A program made the translations under genes and the position numbers. The notes under the pieces were generated by a model. The model saw nothing but the letters and a program-made list of their open reading frames with translations. It was not told where the DNA came from and did not search any database. A stretch of DNA of 64,000 nucleotides. Source: Paenalicyclobacillus mengziensis (GTDB taxonomy: Bacteria; Bacillota; Bacilli; Alicyclobacillales; Alicyclobacillaceae). The DNA is taken from NCBI RefSeq assembly GCF_017298635.1, contig NZ_CP071182.1:124001-188000 (forward strand), in the 5' to 3' direction. Shown piece by piece: positions 1-12,725 of the stretch. Numbering within the stretch: the stretch's first letter is position 1; every line of letters begins with the position of its first letter.

Positions 1-85
1 CGCCGGTTCGGATGATAACCATATTCACCTGCTCTGACAGGATAATTCGTTCTGGTGTCACTACTTCCAATAGGGTGGTACTCAA
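1..85 (-). CDS. atpC: ATP synthase F1 epsilon subunit, N-terminal fragment
   Basis: This is the 5' end of atpC, cut off by the left edge of the window; only about 28 residues are visible. The reading frame begins at a TTG codon (83-85) preceded by a GGAGGTG ribosome binding site at 94-100. The residues include VVTPERI and NMVIIRTG, which match the start of the epsilon subunit beta-sandwich. Epsilon forms part of the central stalk with gamma and can inhibit ATP hydrolysis. It is the last gene of the ATP synthase operon and follows atpD by about 75 nt, the usual Bacilli order. Confidence 0.88.
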   Translation of the reverse strand, partial: MSTTLLEVVTPERIILSEQVNMVIIRTG

Positions 86-161
86 GCCGTTCTCACCTCC
101 GGCGTGACGAGTTTTCGAAGCAGCGCCACTGCGTGTGGCGTCCGCCCACGGTGCGACAGTC

Positions 162-1895
<1,734 letters not shown>

Positions 1896-2834
1896 TTACT
1901 TCAGGGCTTCGGCGCCGCCGACAATTTCCACGATCTGCGTCGTAATTGCCGCCTGACGCGCACGGTTGAGTGCGAGCGTCAAATCGTCAATCATCTCTGT
2001 CGCGGCATCCGTAGCCGCACCCATCGCCGTCATGCTGGCACCGTGTTCGCTCGCCTTCGCATCAAGCACAGCCTGGTACACCAGTGTCTCTGCGAAGCGT
2101 GGTAGCAGGCGTTCAAAGACGGTTTCCGGGTTTGGTTCAAACAGGTACTGAGGCGGTCTGCGGACCGGAGCTGCAGCGGTTCCAGCGGTTCCAGCCCCTA
2201 CCGCTCCAGCGTCTGCCGCCCTCGAGGCAGCTCCCCCTCCGACTGCACCCGACGCTACGTCGGATAAAGGCAGCACCTTCTTGGTCACAGGCACTTGCGT
2301 CACCGCGTTGATGAACTCGTTGTAGACAAGGTACAGTTCATCAAACTCCTGGCTCGCGTACGCTGCCACAATCTGTTCCGCCAGCGGGCGTACACTCGCG
2401 TACGTCGGCGAATCCGGAAGCCCGGTCATTTCGCCACCGATGGGATAGCCCTGGCGTTTGAAAAAGTCGCGACCTTTGCGGCCTACAGCATAGATGGTGT
2501 AAGTCGCTTTATCCTTCCTGCGGAACTCGTTCAGCGCCTGCCGAATCACCTGCGAATTGTAGGGACCCGTCAGGCCTCTGTCGGAGGTAATGACTAGGTA
2601 ACCAGTTCTTTTGACCGGACGCTCGGCGAGCAGTGGATGCTTAATCCACCGTGCCGATGACGCGATGTCCGCGAGCATCTCGGTCATCTTCGCCAGATAG
2701 GGTTTCGATAACTGCACAGCTTCCTGCACGCGGCGCAGCTTTGCTGCCGCGACCATCTCCATAGCCTTGGTAATCTGCGCAGTCTTACGGAAACTGGTGA
2801 TTCGTCGCTTAATATCCCTTGCATTTTGTGGCAC
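1896..2834 (-). CDS. atpG: ATP synthase F1 gamma subunit with Ala/Gly-rich insert
   Basis: Rotor shaft of F1, which couples proton flow to catalysis. The N-terminal helix (ARDIKRRITSFRKTAQITKAM) and the C-terminal helix (LNRARQAAITTQIVEIVGGA) that form the coiled coil are well conserved. At 312 residues it is about 25 longer than the roughly 287-residue Bacillus protein. The excess is an Ala/Gly-rich stretch at about residues 192-226, inside the globular domain and before the PQYLFEPNPE segment. Its codons are GC-rich and repetitive. The start is GTG at 2832-2834 with an AAGGTGG site upstream. An insertion in this domain is plausible because it projects to the surface. Confidence 0.96.
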   Translation of the reverse strand: MPQNARDIKRRITSFRKTAQITKAMEMVAAAKLRRVQEAVQLSKPYLAKMTEMLADIASSARWIKHPLLAERPVKRTGYLVITSDRGLTGPYNSQVIRQALNEFRRKDKATYTIYAVGRKGRDFFKRQGYPIGGEMTGLPDSPTYASVRPLAEQIVAAYASQEFDELYLVYNEFINAVTQVPVTKKVLPLSDVASGAVGGGAASRAADAGAVGAGTAGTAAAPVRRPPQYLFEPNPETVFERLLPRFAETLVYQAVLDAKASEHGASMTAMGAATDAATEMIDDLTLALNRARQAAITTQIVEIVGGAEALK

Positions 2835-3081
2835 TCACTTCACCACCTTTTGGGGTTGTCCGCCGTCACAGGGTGTCACTCTTCAGTAGAGTGTCCCGTT
2901 GGTCGGCCAGACGATTGATAACGCAAAGCTTCAGTCGGACTGTATTGGACTTACGCCTGACTCCGGTCGGCCGAAAGCCCAACGCGGCCAGACTCCGGTC
3001 GGATTCCAGCGGACTCCAGCGGACTCCAGCGGACTGCGGTCAGACTTCAGCGGTAGGGAATTCAATGGTTGCCCGTTAAAC
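2835..3081. repeat. atpA-atpG spacer with 10-bp tandem repeat
   Basis: The 247-nt spacer between atpA and atpG contains at least three copies of a 10-bp unit CCAGCGGACT around 3007-3036, flanked by degenerate relatives (CTCCGGTCGG, CTTCAGCGG). No gene is visible. Confidence 0.7.
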
Positions 3082-5143
<2,062 letters not shown>

Positions 5144-5150
<7 letters not shown>

Positions 5151-5629
5151 ACGAGTTCACCCAAGCGCTTCTCGGCCTCGGAAAGCATTTCTTGCTGAAC
5201 CTCTGCCGTGACATGGCTTTGCAGTAGTTTGGTTGTGAGTTCTACCGTCAGGTTAGAGACCTTGGTCAATACGGCATTCAACGCTTCCGTGCGCTCACGT
5301 TCAATGAGCTCACGACCTTCGGCAAGTACACGCTCGGCCTCAGCCTGCGCATCCTTAATCAGTTGCTGTGCCTGTTCATCTGCGCGTGCACGCGCGGCAT
5401 CCATAATCGCACGAGCTTCGTTTTTCGCTTCTTCAAGCAAGCGTCTCTGCTCAGCCAAAATGGCTTCAGCTTCGGAACGACCTTTTTCAGCTTCTTCGAT
5501 CTGTGTGGTCACGTGCGCCCGGCGGTTTTCAAGCATCTTCGCGATGGGCTTGAACCCGAAGTACGAGACGATCCAGAACATGATGAGAAACATCACGATA
5601 GACATTATGAACGTACCCAGCTCGAACAA
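5144..5629 (-). CDS. atpF: ATP synthase Fo subunit b
   Basis: Membrane-anchored stator stalk. Residues 5-25 form one hydrophobic helix (FIMSIVMFLIMFWIVSYFGF), followed by a long charged Ala/Glu/Arg coiled coil. The 161 residues are normal. The start is TTG at 5627-5629 with GGGAG upstream, giving MFELGTF. It overlaps atpH by 7 nt. Confidence 0.95.
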
Positions 5630-5654
5630 CTAAGCCACTCCCTTCTCTGTCGGA

Positions 5655-5789
5655 TTGGTTTGAACAGGGTTTGAACAGGGTCTAAACGGCGTTGAAACAG
5701 GTTCTAATCAGGGTTTTTTCCAGGTTTGATTGTTCCAGGTTTGATTGTTCCAGGTTTGATTGTTCCAGGTCTGATTGTTCCAGGTATGA
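5655..5789. repeat. 15-bp tandem repeat in atpE-atpF spacer
   Basis: In the 205-nt gap between atpE and atpF, the unit CCAGGTTTGATTGTT repeats four times (5720-5779, the last copy with one change), followed by a partial fifth copy. Just downstream of atpF, at about 5655-5715, are looser repeats of GTTTGAACAGG. Because 15 is divisible by three, the array stays open in one frame, but no start or family supports a gene. Confidence 0.85.
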
Positions 5790-5834
5790 CCACCGTTTGA
5801 ACCACGACACTCTGTCCAAGTGAGATGACGCGGC

Positions 5835-6083
5835 TTACAGTTGTCCAGAACCGAACAGGATGATAATCCCGAAGGCCATCGCAATAACAGGGAAAGCTTC
5901 AACGAACGCAATACCGAGAATAGAACCAGCGAAAATTTGTCCGCGAGCTTCAGGCTGACGGGAAATTCCCTCGACGTACTTGCTCATGACCAAACCGTCG
6001 CCGACACCGGAACCAAGCGCGCCCATGCCAAGCAAAAGACCTGCGGCGATGTCAAACATAGCTTTGATATACAAAGGATCCAT
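5835..6083 (-). CDS. atpE: ATP synthase Fo subunit c (proteolipid)
   Basis: Forms the rotating proton-carrying c-ring. The 82 residues fold as two transmembrane helices joined by the polar RQP loop (about residues 42-44). The proton-binding carboxylate is Glu62 in FVEAFPVI; the surroundings lack the typical extra sodium ligands, so proton coupling is likely. The start is ATG at 6081-6083 with an AAGGAGG site about 9 nt upstream; an upstream in-frame ATG would add 14 residues not found in the family. Confidence 0.97.
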   Translation of the reverse strand: MDPLYIKAMFDIAAGLLLGMGALGSGVGDGLVMSKYVEGISRQPEARGQIFAGSILGIAFVEAFPVIAMAFGIIILFGSGQL

Positions 6084-6222
6084 TCGAAGTTTTCCTCCTT
6101 GAGTTGTGCCACTTAAGTTGTGCACATTGGTTGGTTGGACTTACACCCATCGATGGGCTCAGTTCAAAACGCATGCAGTGCGCGCAACTAGCTAGTGCGC
6201 AAAGCGGATTGCCGCTCTGTTG

Positions 6223-6272
6223 CGACCTCTTTTGGCGATTCGACCTCTTTGGCGATTCGACCTATTTTGGCG
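6223..6272. repeat. 17-18 bp tandem repeat in atpB-atpE spacer
   Basis: The unit GACCTCTTTTGGCGATTC appears two and a half times, with single-base differences, in the 222-nt gap between atpB and atpE. No gene is visible in the gap. Confidence 0.7.
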
Positions 6273-6305
6273 CCTGCACCGCCAAAAGTACTGGAGCAGC
6301 GGGCC

Positions 6306-7073
6306 TTAGGCGTGATTCTCGTGACCTTCAAACGACTTGTTACCGATATACAAACACAACAAGACCGAGAATACATAGGCCTGAACCGACGCAACAAATC
6401 CAGCGTAGATAAGCCACACGAGGATGAGGGGCACTGTCCAGGGGATCCACCCCATTGCGAACGGTGCATTCAGCATGACCGTCAGAAGGGCTTCACCGGC
6501 AAAAATGTTGCCAAATAGACGCATGCCGTGCGTAAGGGGGTTTGTGATCTCTTCAAGTAACCCCAGCGGCGACGGAGAAAAGAAATGACGGAACCACAAC
6601 TTCGGGTGGCGCAGACCGCGAGCATGGCTGATGAGCCAAACTAGAACGGCCAAGCCAAGCGCAACACTCATGTTGGCTGTCGGTGAGTCGAAGAACAACA
6701 CCTCTCCCTTCGTTGCTGCCAACTTTGCTGCCGTCAGTCCCAGCCATGGCATCGGCTGATGAAGTTTCACGCCAATGGTCATGATGAGCCCGAGCCAGTT
6801 CGCGATGAACAAGAAGAACAACGTGAAGAACGCGAGCGGTAAGACGAAGTTCACCGCTGTTTCTGTCGGCATGGTATCCCGCGCCATACCTTTGGCAAAG
6901 TCAATCGCCCACTCCACGAAATTCTGCATGCCCCGCGGACGCCGCATGTCCATCTTGGCAACTGCCACGCGCATAATCACAAGAACGACCAGCCCCGTGA
7001 GAATGATGGTCCCAATGGCGACCATGTTGATGGGAAACGCGGTGTTTGGAAACAATACAGGAAAATTAGGCAC
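6306..7073 (-). CDS. atpB: ATP synthase Fo subunit a
   Basis: Stator channel subunit that carries protons past the c-ring. The 255-residue protein has five or six hydrophobic helices. The essential arginine lies in the fourth helix in the motif NPLTHGMRLFGNIFAGE, and the C-terminal helix has the conserved QAYVFSVL. The start is GTG at 7071-7073 with AAGGTG upstream. It follows atpI by 17 nt. Confidence 0.97.
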   Translation of the reverse strand: MPNFPVLFPNTAFPINMVAIGTIILTGLVVLVIMRVAVAKMDMRRPRGMQNFVEWAIDFAKGMARDTMPTETAVNFVLPLAFFTLFFLFIANWLGLIMTIGVKLHQPMPWLGLTAAKLAATKGEVLFFDSPTANMSVALGLAVLVWLISHARGLRHPKLWFRHFFSPSPLGLLEEITNPLTHGMRLFGNIFAGEALLTVMLNAPFAMGWIPWTVPLILVWLIYAGFVASVQAYVFSVLLCLYIGNKSFEGHENHA

Positions 7074-7090
7074 TTTCTCACCTTCTTCGC

Positions 7091-7483
7091 TTAAGAGTCG
7101 GTGTCTCGGCTCTTGGCAAATCCATAGAGGCCCGCAACAACGAAGACAAACCCAAGGAGATAGCCGACCAGTGCGGTATAGGGATTGAAGTAGGTGCGCC
7201 AGTGTTCAGCAACCACCATCACGATAATCAGCGCAATGATACGGGTAAACATGCCAAACATACCGGACGCAAAGAGCGCCGTGCCTTGCATGTCATCATT
7301 GCGATGACCCATCCCGATGAGGCTGAGGAGAACGTAAGCTCCACCCAGTTCCCCTATAAAGAGACCCCCTACGAGTTGCCGCCAAGTGCCTGCGAAAATC
7401 CAGACCACAAGCGTCAGAACAATGAAGGCAAGTCCCCACACCTTAATCGCACGCAGCCGAGCATTCAAACGGTCTTGAGTCAT
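7091..7483 (-). CDS. atpI: ATP synthase accessory membrane protein AtpI
   Basis: Small four-helix membrane protein (130 residues) that in other Bacilli helps c-ring assembly and may take part in magnesium or calcium uptake. Hydrophobic segments lie at about residues 15-33, 37-58, 70-90 and 100-122. It has no known catalytic motif. The ATG at 7481-7483 overlaps the stop of atpZ by 4 nt (ATGA). A longer reading frame upstream would run through atpZ in another frame and is not real. Confidence 0.88.
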   Translation of the reverse strand: MTQDRLNARLRAIKVWGLAFIVLTLVVWIFAGTWRQLVGGLFIGELGGAYVLLSLIGMGHRNDDMQGTALFASGMFGMFTRIIALIIVMVVAEHWRTYFNPYTALVGYLLGFVFVVAGLYGFAKSRDTDS

Positions 7484-7728
7484 GGCTTGTCTCCCAATAT
7501 CTTCTTGGCGAGAAACGCGAGACCAGACGCGCCTACAGCAACGCCGACGACAACTCCAACAATCGTTGGCCAAAGTTGGTGGATACGCAGCGAAATGCGG
7601 TGCCCAAGGTAGCCAAATACAATCATGCAGGCTGCAAATTGGAACATCGCCCCGGAATAGACTGCAAACGTTTTCCACATGCTGGCCTCAGGTTGTGGCC
7701 GTCTCTTGTCTGCTACTTTGTACACCAC
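7480..7728 (-). CDS. atpZ: AtpZ/AtpI family protein, first gene of ATP synthase operon
   Basis: An 82-residue protein with two hydrophobic helices joined by a short polar loop (RISLRIHQLWP), typical of AtpZ. The family is linked to magnesium entry for ATP synthase and to c-ring assembly. The start is uncertain: GTG at 7726-7728 with only a weak TTGGG site, or an ATG 16 codons later (MWKTFAVYSG) that would fit the family equally well. It overlaps atpI by 4 nt. Confidence 0.8.
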   Translation of the reverse strand: MVYKVADKRRPQPEASMWKTFAVYSGAMFQFAACMIVFGYLGHRISLRIHQLWPTIVGVVVGVAVGASGLAFLAKKILGDKP

Positions 7729-8129
7729 CCAACATGAATATCGAGAGGGACATCATAGAGTGACAGGCGTCAGTGTAGTGGTCAGAGTACGCGATTCCCC
7801 AGACGACTATAGAGTCACACCTTAGAAGGCTGAAATCAGAAAGCTAAAATCAGAAAGCCGCATATAGAAAGTCATAATTTTAGAGAAGCCTCATAGTACT
7901 CCGCCTTCTCGGCAAACTTCCTCAACGAGCTTTCCCAACGAACCTCCTAAAGGAGCTTTCTACAGCAGTCTGCCCTTTTCACGAACTCTGAAAACCAGAG
8001 GTAAATTTGAAAGACACCGTGTGTTTCTGAAACTGGCCTTTTCAAACATCTCTTGGCCATCTCATGACCAAGTATGTTTCGCAGAGTGAAACACCAGTAT
8101 CTCACCGTGAAATGGGGGAACCCTAGGTA
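7729..8129 (-). promoter_or_regulatory. Long structured leader of the ATP synthase operon
   Basis: About 400 nt separate the predicted promoter (8130-8159) from atpZ. I see no gene here; a 70-codon frame at 7947-8159 has no family or good ribosome site. On the minus strand the leader can form a perfect 9-bp hairpin at 8052-8072 (CTTGGTCAT, loop GAG, ATGGCCAAG) and an adjacent GTTTC/GAAAC hairpin at 8075-8093. Repeated AGAAAGC-like stretches occur at 7828-7870. No known riboswitch core is recognised. A long leader could hold a regulatory RNA or simply be expanded spacer. Confidence 0.45.
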
Positions 8130-8159
8130 ATAGTACACTAGGGCAAAAATCCGTGTCAA
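8130..8159 (-). promoter_or_regulatory. Sigma-A promoter of the ATP synthase operon
   Basis: The minus strand shows a perfect -35 TTGACA at 8154-8159 and a -10 TACTAT at 8130-8135, separated by 18 nt. It faces atpZ, whose start is about 400 nt downstream, and no other good promoter is closer. Confidence 0.7.
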
Positions 8160-8330
8160 CGAAACTCTATGATTTTCGACCCTCTCGGAGCGTTTTTGGC
8201 AATAAAATTGTCACATGCCTCCTATTTTCCCCGAAATTCTCTCCTTGCATTCCAATAAACGGACGTTCTTCACGGTTTATCCGCGTCTACACTTGATTTT
8301 CGCGCGGTAAGACGAGCGGCCCAAGCTGCC

Positions 8331-9040
8331 GATCTCGCTCTCCCTTACACATCCACAGGCGTAAGCACACCCGAAGTTGGTGATCTCGCTCTCCCTTACA
8401 CATCCGATGCTCGCTTCACGCTATGGCAAAGACCAATAACGCGTTCGTGACGCGTTATTACGACTGGAAGCACATGAGTTAAGGGTGAATAACGCGCTCC
8501 CAGCGCGTTATTTCCTTAAACGGCTACGATAACGCTGTCACAACACGCTATTTCTGCACACGTTCCCTTTAACGCTTTCACAACGCGTTATTTCTTGGCA
8601 GAGGAGTGAGGTGCGAGCCAAATAGCGCGTCCACAGCGCGTTATTCGTCCCGGACGCTGCTCGGGCGGCGCTCGGGCCGCTATTCGGGCCTGATCTCGCT
8701 CTCCCTTACACATCCACAGGCGTAAGCACGCCCGAAGTTGCCGATCTCGCTCTCCCTTACGTATCCGATGCTCACTTCACGCTATGGCCCTGACCAATAA
8801 CGCGTTCGTAACGCGTTATTACGACTGGAAGCACAGGATTCAAAGGTGAATAACGCGCTCCCAGCGCGTTATTTCCTTAACCGGCTACGATAACGCTTTC
8901 ACAACACGCTATTTCTGCACACGTTCCCTTTAGCGCTTTCACAACGCGTTATTTCTTGGCAGAGGAGTGAGGTGCGAGCCAAATAGCGCGTCCACAGCGC
9001 GTTATTTGGCTCGGGCGCTGCTCGGGCGCTGCTCGGGCCG
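8331..9040. repeat. 361-bp direct duplication carrying two five-palindrome modules
   Basis: The block starting GATCTCGCTCTCCC at 8331 recurs at 8692, a period of 361 bp, with a few percent of changes. Each copy contains five AATAACGCG/CGCGTTATT palindromes. In copy 1 they start at 8435, 8488, 8528, 8568 and 8621 (spacing 53-40-40-53). Copy 2 repeats the set, beginning near 8796. The block lies between the thiolase 3' end and the ATP synthase promoter. No protein is encoded. This is cluster 1 of the pentapalindrome family. Confidence 0.92.
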
Positions 9041-9087
9041 CTCGCAACGCGTTACCCCGCCGCGGCCTGCTCGCCTGGGCGCCACCC

Positions 9088-9224
9088 TACCCTGGGCCTA
9101 CCCTGGGCCTACCCTGGGCCTACCCTGGGCCTACCCTGGGCCTACCCTGGGCCTACCCTGGGCCTACCACCGGGCCTACCACCGGGCCTACCACCGGGCC
9201 TACCACCGGGCCTACCACCGGGCC
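9088..9224. repeat. 11-bp and 12-bp tandem minisatellites
   Basis: Seven copies of TACCCTGGGCC (9088-9164) run directly into five copies of TACCACCGGGCC (9165-9224), so the unit changed by one base in length partway. The array ends a few bases from the thiolase stop codon. It stays open in one plus-strand frame (8967-9272), but that frame runs antisense into the thiolase and is not credible as a gene. Confidence 0.93.
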
Positions 9225-9235
9225 GAGCGCGCGGC

Positions 9236-10423
9236 TTACGCCAGGCGCTCGACCACCATCGCGACACCCTGACCGCCGCCGATGCACAGGGTTGCTAAGC
9301 CGTAACGATTCTCCCGCTTCGCCATTTCGTACAGCAAGGTGACGAGGATGCGGGCACCGCTGGCTCCGATGGGGTGCCCGAGGGCGATGGCACCGCCGTT
9401 CACGTTGACAATGTCCATATTGAACCCAAGTTCCTTTGCGACGCCGAGAGACTGCGCTGCGAACGCCTCGTTGGCTTCAATCAGCTCGATGTCGCCGAGC
9501 GACAACGAGGAATTTTTCAAGGCCTTCTTGGTGGCGTCGATGGGGCCGAGGCCCATGACAGCGGGGTCAACACCGGCACTTCCGTATCCCAGCACGCGCG
9601 CTAACGGCTTCAAGCCTAGGGCCGCTGCTTTCTCGGCGCTCATCACCACGAGTGCTGCCGCGCCGTCGTTGATGCCTGATGCGTTCCCTGCGGTGACCGA
9701 TCCGTCCTTTTTAAACGCCGGGCGCAGCTTTGCCAGAGTCTCCACGGTTGTACCGGCGCGCGGGAATTCGTCCGTGTCGAATGCAATCGCATCGCCCTTT
9801 CGCTGCTTGATCAACACCGGAATGATCTCGTCCTTAAACCGGCCGGACTTGATGGCCGCCTCTGCCCGTTGTTGGCTAAGGGCGGAAAATTCGTCTTGCG
9901 CCGTACGCGTGATGCTGTACCTGTCCGCGATGTTCTCTGCGGTAATGCCCATGTGGGTATCGCAGAAGGCGCACCAAAGTCCGTCTTTGATCATGCTGTC
10001 GACAACCTGCGCATCCCCCATGCGGTAACCGCTGCGTGCCCCTGGCAGCAAGTACGGGGCATTGCTCATGCTCTCCATGCCGCCAGCCACATACGCATCC
10101 CCGTCCCCCGCGCGAATGGCCGATGCTGCAAGCATGACCGTCTTCAGGCCGGATCCGCACACCTTGTTGATGGTCATGGATGGGATCTCCTCGCCGAGAC
10201 CCGCCTTCATGGCCGCCTGCCGAGCCGGATTTTGACCAAGTCCAGCCTGCAACACGTTGCCAAGGATGACTTCGTCCACTTCCGACTTATCAAGTCCCGC
10301 CCGCTTCAGTGCTTCTGAGACGACAATGGCGCCAAGTTCCGGTGCAGATAGAGATGCCAGAGACCCCATAAAACTTCCAATTGCAGTACGGACAGCGCTT
10401 ACAATGACAACTTCCTTCGCCAT
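9236..10423 (-). CDS. Acetyl-CoA C-acetyltransferase (thiolase)
   Basis: Cytoplasmic thiolase that condenses two acetyl-CoA or cleaves acetoacetyl-CoA. The 395 residues show the acyl-binding Cys89 (NKVCGSGLK), His350 in [10 protein letters not shown] and Cys380 in CIGGGQG. The start ATG (10421-10423) has an AGGGAGGG site; longer upstream extensions lack support. It lies alone downstream of mnaA on the same strand, separated by a strong hairpin. A second thiolase occurs at 49936-51135; this copy may serve acetoacetyl-CoA synthesis or another pathway, but the sequence does not tell which. Confidence 0.93.
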   Translation of the reverse strand: MAKEVVIVSAVRTAIGSFMGSLASLSAPELGAIVVSEALKRAGLDKSEVDEVILGNVLQAGLGQNPARQAAMKAGLGEEIPSMTINKVCGSGLKTVMLAASAIRAGDGDAYVAGGMESMSNAPYLLPGARSGYRMGDAQVVDSMIKDGLWCAFCDTHMGITAENIADRYSITRTAQDEFSALSQQRAEAAIKSGRFKDEIIPVLIKQRKGDAIAFDTDEFPRAGTTVETLAKLRPAFKKDGSVTAGNASGINDGAAALVVMSAEKAAALGLKPLARVLGYGSAGVDPAVMGLGPIDATKKALKNSSLSLGDIELIEANEAFAAQSLGVAKELGFNMDIVNVNGGAIALGHPIGASGARILVTLLYEMAKRENRYGLATLCIGGGQGVAMVVERLA

Positions 10424-10452
10424 CGATTTTTCCCTCCCTATCGGGTTTCGCA

Positions 10453-10489
10453 TGATGTGGGGGCTGGCCCAAACGCCCAGCCCCATGTT
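10453..10489 (-). terminator. Hairpin between mnaA and thiolase
   Basis: A stem with arms ACATGGGGCTGG and CCAGCCCCCACAT lies between the mnaA stop and the thiolase ribosome site. It has no U tract, so it may be a Rho-dependent or processing site rather than a classical terminator. Confidence 0.4.
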
Positions 10490-10529
10490 CTCGCCCTGCC
10501 CCATGAGGGCGATTTCTGACTATAAGGGG

Positions 10530-11684
10530 CTACTTCTGACTGTAGATAAACCCATCTGGCGCATCCCCTAGGCCAAAGCTGTAGAGGATGGCCTGCACAA
10601 TGCGCTCTGATGCCCTGCCATCCCCGTATGGGTTTTTGCGCCCTGCCATGTCGCGATAGGCCTCATCGTTGTTCAAGAGTTCGTACCCGTTTTGGTAAAT
10701 GTCTTCCTCATCCGTGCCGACGAGCCGCAGCGTTCCGGCTTCAACCCCTTCTGGCCGCTCCGTGGTGTCCCGCATGACGAGCACAGGGACCCCAAGCGAC
10801 GGCGCTTCTTCCTGAATGCCGCCGGAATCGGTGAGAATCAAGGTCGCGCGCGCCATGAAGTTGTGATTGTCGATGACGCCGAGCGGATCGATAAGGTGGA
10901 TCCGCTCATGCCCCCCAAGCACACTGGTCGCCGTTTTGCGAACACTCGGGTTGAGATGCATCGGGTAAATCAAGTGAATGTCCGGGTGGGCCTCCACCAG
11001 GCGTCTGGCAGCGCGGCAGATGTTTGCAAGCGGGTCGCCCAGGTTTTCGCGGCGATGAGATGTCATATAGACCACTCGGCTGTCAGCCGGGATGCTGTCG
11101 AGCACTTCGTGATGGTAGGTCTCACGTACGGTGGTCGCCATCGCGTCGACCGCAGTGTTCCCTGTGATGAACAGTTTGTCCTCCGGCTTGCCTTCCTGAC
11201 GCAGGTTTTTTGCGGCCCAGTCGGTGGGGGCAAAGAAGAGATCGGTCATGACGTCCGCCAATTGTCGGTTCATTTCCTCCGGAAATGGGCTGTATTTGTC
11301 GTACGTGCGCAGCCCCGCTTCAACGTGGCCGATCTTTACCTGATGGTAAAAGGCTGCAAGTGCAGCAGCCAACGTCGTTGTCGTGTCTCCGTGAACGAGG
11401 ACAATGTCCGGCTTGCGCTCGGAAATGACCGACTCGATACCTTCCAGGGCCTTTCTTGTAATGGTGCCGAGGGACTGGCTCGGTTCCATGATGTCTAAAT
11501 CATCGTCCGGGTGGACGTCAAACACTTCCAGGACTTGATCGAGCATTTCGCGGTGCTGTGCGGTGACGCAAACCAGTGATTCAACCGCTGGGTTTTTCTC
11601 TAGTTCCTTGACGAGCGGCGCCATTTTCACAGCCTCCGGTCGCGTGCCAAACACAGTCATCACGCGGATCTTTTCGCGAACCAA
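10530..11684 (-). CDS. mnaA: UDP-N-acetylglucosamine 2-epimerase (non-hydrolysing)
   Basis: Interconverts UDP-GlcNAc and UDP-ManNAc, supplying ManNAc for wall teichoic acid linkage units. It is almost collinear with Bacillus MnaA: MTVFGTRPEA at the N-terminus, HVEAGLRT, PFPEEMNRQ, TSHRRENLG and LTDSGGIQEEAPSLG near the UDP site. A TTG start at 11682-11684 with an AGGGGG site about 8 nt upstream gives 384 residues (Bacillus has 380). Starting at the upstream GTG would add nine residues with no ribosome site. It lies downstream of upp, as in several Bacilli. Confidence 0.94.
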   Translation of the reverse strand: MVREKIRVMTVFGTRPEAVKMAPLVKELEKNPAVESLVCVTAQHREMLDQVLEVFDVHPDDDLDIMEPSQSLGTITRKALEGIESVISERKPDIVLVHGDTTTTLAAALAAFYHQVKIGHVEAGLRTYDKYSPFPEEMNRQLADVMTDLFFAPTDWAAKNLRQEGKPEDKLFITGNTAVDAMATTVRETYHHEVLDSIPADSRVVYMTSHRRENLGDPLANICRAARRLVEAHPDIHLIYPMHLNPSVRKTATSVLGGHERIHLIDPLGVIDNHNFMARATLILTDSGGIQEEAPSLGVPVLVMRDTTERPEGVEAGTLRLVGTDEEDIYQNGYELLNNDEAYRDMAGRKNPYGDGRASERIVQAILYSFGLGDAPDGFIYSQK

Positions 11685-11808
11685 GCCACTTTCCCCCTCA
11701 GGTGAAACCACGTCAATATTTATCGATACGGATTAGCGTGTGCCTGATTGCTTAGCGTTTCTCTGACCACTTCGCGGCGACTTGACGACAAAGCGCAAGC
11801 CCGGCCAA

Positions 11809-12438
11809 TTAGCGCGTGCCAAACAACCTGTCGCCAGCGTCGCCAAGACCGGGCACGATGTAACCGTGATGGTTCAAGCCTTCGTCGACGGCAGCGACGT
11901 AGATGTCGACGTCGGGATGCTCCTCCTGCACCTTGTCGATGCCAACAGGTGCAGCCACCAGACACATCAGCTTGACCGCTGTCGCGCCCCGGTCCTTGAC
12001 CGCGGTAATCGCGGCGGCGGCGGAGCCACCGGTAGCAAGCATCGGATCGACCACAATGACATCCCGTTCTTCGATATGCAAGGGTAGCTTACAGTAGTAC
12101 TCGACGGGTTCAAGTGTGTCGGGATCTCGATACAAACCCACGTGTCCGACTTTTGCGTTCGGAATGAGGGTCAGGATACCGTCGACCATCCCTAGCCCTG
12201 CCCGGAGGACCGGAACCAGAGCCAGCGTCTTTCCCTCGATGACTTTTGTCTTCGCCAGCGCCACGGGGGTCTCCGTTTCAACCTCGACTAACGGCAGGTC
12301 ACGCGTGATTTCATAGGCCATGAGCATGGCGACTTCCTGGACCAGAGCCCGAAATTCCTTGGTCCCGGTATTCTTATCGCGAATAAATGTGAGCTTGTGT
12401 TGAATTAATGGGTGATTGAGGACATAAACTTGTCCCAC
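11809..12438 (-). CDS. upp: Uracil phosphoribosyltransferase
   Basis: Salvage enzyme that makes UMP from uracil and PRPP. The 209 residues equal the Bacillus length. The PRPP loop is visible as [12 protein letters not shown] and the uracil-binding end as [17 protein letters not shown]. The start is GTG at 12436-12438 preceded by AAGGAG; the upstream in-frame extension of 34 codons lacks similarity. It is followed by mnaA and preceded by an extended -10 promoter at 12624-12632. Confidence 0.96.
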   Translation of the reverse strand: MGQVYVLNHPLIQHKLTFIRDKNTGTKEFRALVQEVAMLMAYEITRDLPLVEVETETPVALAKTKVIEGKTLALVPVLRAGLGMVDGILTLIPNAKVGHVGLYRDPDTLEPVEYYCKLPLHIEERDVIVVDPMLATGGSAAAAITAVKDRGATAVKLMCLVAAPVGIDKVQEEHPDVDIYVAAVDEGLNHHGYIVPGLGDAGDRLFGTR

Positions 12439-12623
12439 ACCGTCACGCTCCTTCACTGCTGCACATGAACGGCCGCTGTGCCGACTGCCACCCGGGCCAT
12501 ACTTCCTGGCTGCAAGCCGCGCCGACTGCCGCTCGACCATTTACACTTGGCAAGTTTTTTACGTCCTCTAAAACTCGCGGCAGAGGCGGATACGAACGGC
12601 CTTTTTCGTCCAGCATTGTTGTT

Positions 12624-12632
12624 ATTATAGCA
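12624..12632 (-). promoter_or_regulatory. Extended -10 promoter upstream of upp
   Basis: The minus strand reads TGCTATAAT, an extended -10 element with a perfect TATAAT. The -35 region is weak. The leader to the upp start is about 190 nt and holds no recognised riboswitch. Confidence 0.5.
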
Positions 12633-12725
12633 GAATCAGCACTTAGGACGTGGTGCACTTGATATTGTCTAGGATAAAATGGACATAATTCAGTTAGTGG
12701 TTCTTAGTTAATCACTCCATAAAAT

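Noticed and set aside
7947..8159. Small minus-strand protein of 70 residues upstream of atpZ
   Set aside because: It starts within the predicted -35 element, has no ribosome site and no recognisable family.
8967..9272. Plus-strand protein with GLPWAYPGPTL repeats
   Set aside because: It is produced by an 11/12-bp minisatellite and overlaps the thiolase gene antisense; no ribosome site or homologue.
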